NCBI GenBank assembly: GCA_964434345.1
Contig: CAYSUY010000058.1
Location: 1 to 20,632, forward strand
Direction of reading: 5' to 3'
Length of the DNA: 20,632 nucleotides
DNA from: CAIOSQ01 sp964434345
Lineage (GTDB): Bacteria > Pseudomonadota > Alphaproteobacteria > CACIAM-22H2
Shown here: positions 15,725 through 20,632 of the stretch, in pieces
Layout of the letters: the number at the start of each line of letters is the position of its first letter
Position numbering within the stretch: position 1 is the stretch's first letter
Program-made: the position numbers and the translations under genes
Notes under the pieces: generated by a model
Told to the model about the DNA's origin: nothing
Seen by the model: only the letters and a program-made list of their open reading frames with translations
Database searches by the model: none

Positions 15725-16708
15725 ATGACGACGCCCGATCCCCTTCTCGAGATAGAGAACCTGACGATCGCCTTCGGACCGGCAGACGCGCCCGTGGTCG
15801 CCGTGGACCATGTGGGTTTTGCGGTCCGTAGCGGCGAAACGGTCGGGCTGGTCGGCGAGTCCGGCTCCGGAAAATCGCTCACATCGCTTGCCGTGCTGCG
15901 CCTGACGCCCCCGCAGGCGCGCATCCTGGGCGGCCGCATCCTGTTCCAGGGAACCGATCTCCTTGCACTTCCCGAGGCGCGCATGCCGGCGATCCGCGGC
16001 CGTGATGTCGCGATGATCTTCCAGGAGCCGATGAGTTCGCTCAATCCCCTGATGACGGTCGGCGAGCAGGTGGAGGAATCGATCCTGCTGCATGACGACG
16101 CGGCACCAGATGAAAGACGGCGGCGCGCGATCGACCTGCTTCGCCGCGTCGGGATACCGGATCCCGCAGCTCGTCTGGGGTCCTATCCCCATCAATTCTC
16201 CGGCGGCATGCGCCAACGCGTGATGATCGCCATGGCTCTCGCGTGCAATCCGAAGCTGCTCATCGCGGACGAACCGACAACCGCGCTCGACGTCACCGTG
16301 CAGGCCCAGGTTCTGGAACTCATGCGCGCGATCCGCGCGGCCACTGGCACCGCGATCCTGCTGATCTCGCATAACCTGGGGGTCGTCGCGGAACTCTGCG
16401 AGCGCGTCGTCGTCCTCTATGCGGGCCGGGTCGTGGCGGCCGGATGCGTGCGCGACATATTCACGCGACCGCGCCATCCCTACACGCGTGGCCTGCTCGA
16501 GGCGGTCCCCCGCCTTTCCGACACGCGGCATCGCCTGACCCAGATCCCGGGCAGCGTGCCCACGCCGGGGCGCACAGGCCCGGGTTGCGCCTTCGCACCG
16601 CGTTGTCCCGACCGCCGCGAGATCTGCCTCACCAGCAGACCGGACCTGCGCGGCGATGCCTCTGGCCACGCCGCCGCATGCTGGGTCCAGACGGAGCCAT
16701 CGCGATGA
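15725..16708 (+). CDS. ABC transporter ATP-binding protein, DppD/OppD type
   Basis: 327 residues starting two bases after the permease stop. Motifs: Walker A GESGSGKS (44-51), Q-loop Gln100 in IFQEPMSSLNP, signature FSGGMRQR (158-165), Walker B LLIADEPTTALD (178-189) and switch His216. The C-terminal oligopeptide-transporter domain carries Cys288, Cys294, Cys301 and Cys319 (CAFAPRCPDRREIC and later AAACW). In this family these cysteines have been described as ligands of an iron-sulfur cluster. It forms a heterodimer with the next gene's product at the inner face of the importer. Its stop overlaps that gene's start (ATGA). Confidence 0.93.
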   Translation: MTTPDPLLEIENLTIAFGPADAPVVAVDHVGFAVRSGETVGLVGESGSGKSLTSLAVLRLTPPQARILGGRILFQGTDLLALPEARMPAIRGRDVAMIFQEPMSSLNPLMTVGEQVEESILLHDDAAPDERRRRAIDLLRRVGIPDPAARLGSYPHQFSGGMRQRVMIAMALACNPKLLIADEPTTALDVTVQAQVLELMRAIRAATGTAILLISHNLGVVAELCERVVVLYAGRVVAAGCVRDIFTRPRHPYTRGLLEAVPRLSDTRHRLTQIPGSVPTPGRTGPGCAFAPRCPDRREICLTSRPDLRGDASGHAAACWVQTEPSR

Positions 16709-17745
16709 GCGGAGCATTGCTGCGCGCGGAAGGTCTCACGAAGATCTTCGGCGACGAGACCGGCTGGTTGGCGCGCGCACGCGGCACGGCGCGCCAGGTT
16801 CGCGCGGTCGACGATGTCGGCTTCGAACTGGGCCGCGGAGAGACGCTTGCGGTGGTCGGGGAGTCCGGGTGCGGGAAATCGACCCTGGCGCGGCTCGCCC
16901 TGCGGCTGATCGCGCCGAGCAGCGGCCGCGTCCTGTTCGACGGGGTCGATCTCGCGCGCCTCTCGCCATCGGACATGCGCCGGATGCGCCGGCGCATGCA
17001 GATCGTCTTCCAGGACCCATTCGGATCCTTGAGCCCGCGGCGCAGCGTCTTCCAGATCGTCGGCGAACCCCTCGAGGTCTTCGACCTGGCGCGCAGTGCC
17101 CGCGAGCGCCGCGATCAGGTCGCCGCGCTCCTGGCCGCGGTAGGCCTGTCGCCGGCGCTCATGGACAGGCTGCCGCGGCAATTCTCCGGTGGACAGCGCC
17201 AACGCATCGGTATTGCGCGTGCGATCGCCGCCGGCCCGAGCCTGATCGTCGCGGACGAGCCGGTCTCGGCGCTCGACGTGTCCGTCCAGGCGCAGATCGT
17301 CAATCTTCTGCAGGACCTGCAGCAGCGGAATGGTTTTTCGTATCTGTTCATCGCGCACGACCTCGCCGTCGTTCGGCACATCGCCGACCGCGTGATGGTC
17401 ATGTATCTCGGACGCGTGGTGGAAACGGGTCCCAAGGAACGGGTCTACGCCGCACCGCACCACCCGTATACGCAGGCCCTCCTCTCCGCCGTTCCGGAAC
17501 CAGATCCCGACGCCCCGCGCCGTCGGATCGTCCTGAGCGGAGACGTGCCCAGCCCGATGGCGGTTCCGCCGGGATGTGCCTTCAGTTCGCGCTGCCCGAT
17601 CGCACAGGAGATCTGCCGCCGCAGTCGTCCGCCGCTTGCGCCGGTCGGCGGTGGACACGCGGCCGCATGCCATTTCGCGGGCCCGAACCCGATCCCGCTC
17701 TCTGACGCAGCCCAGGCCGTTCCAACGGCCTCAATGCGAAACTGA
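16705..17745 (+). CDS. ABC transporter ATP-binding protein, DppF/OppF type
   Basis: 346 residues from ATG 16705, overlapping the dppD-type stop; the frame open further upstream is shadow of that gene. Motifs: Walker A GESGCGKS (52-59), Q-loop Gln103 in VFQDPFGSLSPRR, signature FSGGQRQR (160-167), Walker B IVADEPVSALD (181-191) and switch His218. The C-terminal domain again has four Cys (291, 297, 304, 322). There is a 15-residue insertion rich in Arg between the first strand and the core (about 20-33), common in DppF. It is last gene of the operon. Its final 15 bases overlap the end of the convergent amidohydrolase gene, so no separate terminator fits between. Confidence 0.93.
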   Translation: MSGALLRAEGLTKIFGDETGWLARARGTARQVRAVDDVGFELGRGETLAVVGESGCGKSTLARLALRLIAPSSGRVLFDGVDLARLSPSDMRRMRRRMQIVFQDPFGSLSPRRSVFQIVGEPLEVFDLARSARERRDQVAALLAAVGLSPALMDRLPRQFSGGQRQRIGIARAIAAGPSLIVADEPVSALDVSVQAQIVNLLQDLQQRNGFSYLFIAHDLAVVRHIADRVMVMYLGRVVETGPKERVYAAPHHPYTQALLSAVPEPDPDAPRRRIVLSGDVPSPMAVPPGCAFSSRCPIAQEICRRSRPPLAPVGGGHAAACHFAGPNPIPLSDAAQAVPTASMRN

Positions 17746-19053
17746 CCTGTCCGGCCGAGCGGCGAACTGACAAAGTTCCGCATCGCTCAAACGACGCACA
17801 TGCGGTGGGCCGTCGCAGGGCGCGTAGGCGGTTCCGCCCTTGACGACGAGCGCGATCCGTTTGCGGTCCTGAAGCACCCGCGGATCGCCCAGGGGATCGC
17901 CATCCACGAGCAGCAGGTCGGCGAGGTACCTGGCTCGAACCATGCCAAGTTCGTCGCCCAGCCGCATGATCTCGCCCCCGATGCGTGTCGCGGCGACGAG
18001 CGCCTCCGCGGGCGAGTAGCCGAACAGGGCGACGAAATGCTCCAGGTCGCGCGCGTTTGTGCCCTGCGGGTTGTCGGCGAAACCGTAATCGCCACCGATC
18101 ACGACGCGGATCCCGCGGCGCCGCATCTCGGCGTAGGTCCGGCAACTCGCCTCGAGGATGCGCGAGAGCCTGTCCACGACGACCCGCGCCTGCGGCGACG
18201 GATCACGGCTCAGTGTCGCGAGACGCGCGTGCACGATGCCGATCGCCGGTCCGACAAAGACGCGATCCCTGGCAGCCTCGAGCATGTCGAGCGCCTCCTC
18301 GTCCGCGAAGTCGCAGTGATAGATGATATCGACGCCGTTGCGCAGGGCACGCTTGACCGCCTCGGAGGCGCGCGCGTGCGCCGCGACGCGCCGGTCGATC
18401 GCATGCGCGGCCTCGACGGCGGCGGCGACCTCCGCATCGGTCATCACCGCTGTGTCGGCGAGAGCGGACTCGACGCCGAAATCGCCGGAAATATTGAGCT
18501 TTATGGTGTCGCAGCCCTCGCGCAGGCACAGCCGCGCGGCACGCCTGACCTCGTCCGGCCCGTCGACCGCCAGGGCGAAACTCTCCTGATGGAGATGCAG
18601 ACGTCGCGCGTCGCCGAGACCACCCGTGACGGTCAATTCGGGGCTCGCCGCCAGCAATCGCGGGCCGTCGAACATGCCGCGCGCGATCGCGTCGCGTACC
18701 GCCACGTCGAGCCGTATTTTCGCCGATGCGGCCGAGCACGCGCTCGTGAAACCGGCACCGAGCAGCTTGCGCGCGGCATCCATGGCCAGCAGCGCGTGAT
18801 CTTCCGGCGGCATCTCGCCCAGGGCCGTGCCCCGACTGATGTCGGTAAAGGACAGATGCGCATGGCCTTCCACGAGGCCCGGCATCAGGAACATGCCGCG
18901 CGCATCGATGCGGATCGCATCGGGCGGAGCAGGAGACGCGATGCCGGTGGGGCAGACCGCCGCGATCCGCTCGCCCTCGATCAACACGGATCCGGCGAAT
19001 GGCAGCGCGCCGCTGCCATCCCAGATCCTCGCCGACTCGATCAGAAGACGCAT
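17731..19053 (-). CDS. Metal-dependent amidohydrolase family protein
   Basis: 440 residues from ATG 19053, preceded by AGGGAG; the same frame is open for another 1.2 kb upstream, but that part is antisense-quality shadow of the membrane gene. It belongs to the imidazolonepropionase/prolidase-like amidohydrolases: IEGERIAAV opening, metal site His64-x-His66 in LVEGHAHLSF, candidate carboxylated Lys185 (DTIKLNISGD), His226 (AAHARA), His246 (YHCDF) and catalytic Asp322 (GGDYGF). It ends with LADLLLVDGDPL, the usual return to the beta-sandwich. The TTVRD-type motif normally found near residue 103 is replaced by TSACSAAS. There is no signal peptide, so it is cytosolic. Likely reaction: hydrolysis of an amide, a cyclic amide or an N-acyl amino acid or dipeptide. 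It starts within the last 13 bases of the membrane gene, so they are coupled. Confidence 0.88.
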   Translation of the reverse strand: MRLLIESARIWDGSGALPFAGSVLIEGERIAAVCPTGIASPAPPDAIRIDARGMFLMPGLVEGHAHLSFTDISRGTALGEMPPEDHALLAMDAARKLLGAGFTSACSAASAKIRLDVAVRDAIARGMFDGPRLLAASPELTVTGGLGDARRLHLHQESFALAVDGPDEVRRAARLCLREGCDTIKLNISGDFGVESALADTAVMTDAEVAAAVEAAHAIDRRVAAHARASEAVKRALRNGVDIIYHCDFADEEALDMLEAARDRVFVGPAIGIVHARLATLSRDPSPQARVVVDRLSRILEASCRTYAEMRRRGIRVVIGGDYGFADNPQGTNARDLEHFVALFGYSPAEALVAATRIGGEIMRLGDELGMVRARYLADLLLVDGDPLGDPRVLQDRKRIALVVKGGTAYAPCDGPPHVRRLSDAELCQFAARPDRSVSH

Positions 19054-20507
19054 GCCGGCCCCGCTCCCTGTGCGCACGCCACCATGCCAAGACCGATGGC
19101 GATCGCCAAGACCGACGCCGGCTGCGCCGGTACCACCCGTCCGATACCGCGCCGCGGACCGTTCGGCGGATCCGCTGCCAATACCGCCGCGAGCACGACG
19201 ATCCAGGCAAGCCGTGCGCCATATCGGTCGTGCGGCCCCGACAGCGCCCCGGTCATGAACGCGTTGGCGGCAAAGCCGACGATCACGCAGGCGACGAAGG
19301 CGGCCCAGTCTGCGCGCCGTCGAGTCGCCGGACGCAAGAGGGCGACGACGAGCGCCAGCGCCGCGACCGCGAGCACGCCGAAGAAAAATCCGTCGGGCGG
19401 CGTGACCAGCGTGCCACGCATCTGGGCGCCGCCCTCGAAACGCCGGCGCTCCGTATCCCCGAGAAGATCCGCGATGACCACAGCGACGCCACCGCGCAGA
19501 TCCGACGGATCGAAGGTGTCGCCCAAGCCGATGCGCACCGCCTGCCGCAGCGCGTTCGTGGCCATCGCGCCGGCGACCGCGAGCGGCATCTCGCGCAGCG
19601 TCAATCGCGCGATCTCGCTCGCCTCCCCGACGAGCGGCAAGCCATTGCGTGGCCGCAGCGCCCCTGATGCGTCGCGCAGGATGGGGCTTGCTTCGCTCCA
19701 CAGGAATGCGTCGGCCGACATCGGCAAGGAATCCACGCGGTCGCACAAACGCCAGCCCCGCGATGGACAATGCCGGCGCATGGTCTCCGTCGCCGGACCA
19801 TCCGCCTGGAGACGCGCGAGCAGGAAAAAGGCCCCGTGCGCGGAAAGCACAGGACGCTCGAAGGCGACCAGGTTGGCCGTCAGGAGCCCAACACATGCCA
19901 GAAGCACAGGCGCGGCCGCGACGAGGATGGGGCGCACCGCCCTGCGCATGACCGCGACGACGACCACGATCGCGCCGGCGATGCCGAGATGCGACAGGTG
20001 CGATGCCACGGCGAGGGCACCGATCAGGACGAGGAACGCCGTCGCCGCATGCCCCCGCGGATGCCGCTCGCAACCCAGGAGGAAAATGACCAGGACGACA
20101 ACGGCGGAAAGAACGTCCGGCAAGGCGAGCGAGACGAACCAGGGTGCCGTCGTGGTCAGACCCAGAATGCCGACGAACACGAGATGGCGCCCCGGCTGCG
20201 CGTCGCCCCCCGTCGCACGCTGGACCCGCCAGATCAGCCAGGACAGCAACACGGCTTGGGCCGCGATGCCTCCCCACAGGGAGATCCGCCAATGGAACAC
20301 GTACAGGAGCGGCCCATAGATGGCTGTCTTGTCCCATGGATGCCGTCCCGTGAGGCTATGAAGCAGATACGAGACGCTATCGATGAACAGGAGCGGGTAG
20401 AGATTGAGAACCGCCGGCCATGTCAGGATGGCTCCGCCGGCCAACACGGCGGCCCACGCCGGACGCCATGGCTTTGCTTCAGGGGCCGGAAGGGTCGTCC
20501 GATTCAT
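19041..20507 (-). CDS. Polytopic membrane protein of unknown function (distant GT-C-like look)
   Basis: 488 residues. I do not recognise a named family. About 9-11 hydrophobic segments are visible (for example near 18-41, 75-93, 107-145, 155-186, 192-212, 372-391, 400-420, 430-445 and 464-480). A long soluble stretch at about 213-340 (with two Cys, C247 and C255) interrupts them. An acidic residue in the first outer loop (FIDSVSYLLH, 41-50) and the late SGPHDRYGARLAW (423-435) recall GT-C-fold glycosyltransferases, which is only a resemblance. The ATG at 20507 follows an AGGGA closely; another ATG four bases upstream is out of frame. The gene leads a two-gene unit with the amidohydrolase. Confidence 0.75.
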   Translation of the reverse strand: MNRTTLPAPEAKPWRPAWAAVLAGGAILTWPAVLNLYPLLFIDSVSYLLHSLTGRHPWDKTAIYGPLLYVFHWRISLWGGIAAQAVLLSWLIWRVQRATGGDAQPGRHLVFVGILGLTTTAPWFVSLALPDVLSAVVVLVIFLLGCERHPRGHAATAFLVLIGALAVASHLSHLGIAGAIVVVVAVMRRAVRPILVAAAPVLLACVGLLTANLVAFERPVLSAHGAFFLLARLQADGPATETMRRHCPSRGWRLCDRVDSLPMSADAFLWSEASPILRDASGALRPRNGLPLVGEASEIARLTLREMPLAVAGAMATNALRQAVRIGLGDTFDPSDLRGGVAVVIADLLGDTERRRFEGGAQMRGTLVTPPDGFFFGVLAVAALALVVALLRPATRRRADWAAFVACVIVGFAANAFMTGALSGPHDRYGARLAWIVVLAAVLAADPPNGPRRGIGRVVPAQPASVLAIAIGLGMVACAQGAGPACVF

Positions 20508-20577
20508 CCATTCCCTGGACGACGTTCGCGAACGCCAAAGACGTCAACTGGGAGCGAAGTCAAACGCGCCGGAGGAA
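20508..20577 (-). other. Gap between tRNA-Phe and the membrane protein gene
   Basis: The 70 bases hold a perfect 12-base palindrome, CGTTCGCGAACG (20523-20534), and a minus-strand TTGACG (complement of 20542-20547) that could be a -35, with no good -10. The palindrome could fold as a 4-bp hairpin but lacks a T run, so a terminator after the tRNA is not established. Confidence 0.25.
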
Positions 20578-20632
20578 TGGTGCCCAGGGCCGGAATCGAA
20601 CCAGCGACACTGCGATTTTCAGTCGCATGCTC
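20578..20632 (-). tRNA. tRNA-Phe (anticodon GAA), 3' part, cut by window edge
   Basis: Read on the minus strand, the segment starts in the D-stem 3' strand (GAGC, about tRNA position 22). It then has the anticodon arm TGCGA-CTGAAAA-TCGCA with anticodon GAA, variable loop GTGTC, T-arm GCTGG-TTCGATT-CCGGC, acceptor strand CCTGGGC, discriminator A, and an encoded CCA (20578-20580). The loop CTGAAAA and the GTGTC variable loop match bacterial tRNA-Phe. The acceptor 5' strand and most of the D-arm lie outside the window. Confidence 0.95.

Noticed and set aside
17800..20319. Very long plus-strand open frame opposite the amidohydrolase and membrane genes
   Set aside because: The translation is rich in Arg, Ala and Pro with no family motif. 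The opposite strand has clear proteins with catalytic motifs. Long antisense frames are expected at this GC content.
19054..20337. N-terminal extension of the amidohydrolase of about 430 residues
   Set aside because: The frame is open, but the extension lies antisense-like within the coding frame of the membrane protein and shows no domain. The ATG at 19053 with its ribosome-binding site starts exactly at the family's normal N-terminus.
20578..20632. tRNA-Phe 3' end as an integration (attachment) site for a genomic island
   Set aside because: I found no integrase and no second copy of the tRNA 3' end in the window, and the neighbouring genes look like ordinary chromosomal ones.
1..20632. Insertion sequences, CRISPR arrays, prophage or defence genes
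   Set aside because: No transposase, integrase, spaced direct repeats or nuclease/toxin motifs were seen on either strand.

Overview
The window is GC-rich (roughly two thirds G+C by eye), densely packed chromosomal DNA. It is most likely from an alphaproteobacterium: the proteins resemble Rhodospirillales/Hyphomicrobiales-type families, several solute-binding proteins have twin-arginine-like signals, and the cobalamin locus has the BtuFCD/CbiZ arrangement. This assignment is inferred from style and gene content; no rRNA or marker gene is present. Genes are tightly stacked, and many start in an ATGA overlap with the stop of the gene before.

Region 1 (1-4111). The 5' end of a TAXI-type TRAP solute-binding protein gene leaves the window leftwards. 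Divergent from it is a three-gene operon: an AroM-family protein (racemase-superfamily-like), a DUF917 / S-methyl-thiohydantoin-desulfurase-type protein and a hydantoinase/oxoprolinase-type ATPase. The hydantoinase frame runs without a stop into a DUF3293 domain, so the last gene is an apparent fusion. Together the genes suggest a catabolic route for a hydantoin- or thiohydantoin-like compound.

Region 2 (4122-11048). A complete vitamin B12 / corrinoid uptake operon lies on the minus strand: cobalamin riboswitch, outer-membrane receptor (btuB-type), periplasmic binding protein (btuF-type), permease (btuC-type), ATPase (btuD-type) and a dedicated proline-rich TonB. All junctions overlap. Divergent from the riboswitch is cbiZ (adenosylcobinamide amidohydrolase), which remodels imported corrinoids. 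The locus therefore covers import through salvage, but exbB/exbD are not in the window.

Region 3 (11135-17745). A plus-strand operon encodes an enolase-superfamily (mandelate racemase/muconate lactonizing type) enzyme followed by a complete five-gene peptide/nickel/opine-type ABC importer (dppABCDF-like). The importer probably supplies the substrate or a precursor for the enzyme.

Region 4 (17731-20632). A minus-strand pair encodes an unrecognised polytopic membrane protein and a metal-dependent amidohydrolase. The amidohydrolase gene overlaps the end of dppF tail to tail. At the right edge is the 3' part of a tRNA-Phe(GAA) gene, with encoded CCA.

I found no insertion sequence, phage gene, CRISPR array or clear defence system. 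The least ordinary items are the hydantoinase-DUF3293 fusion, the AroM/DUF917/hydantoinase operon, and the enolase plus importer operon of unknown substrate.
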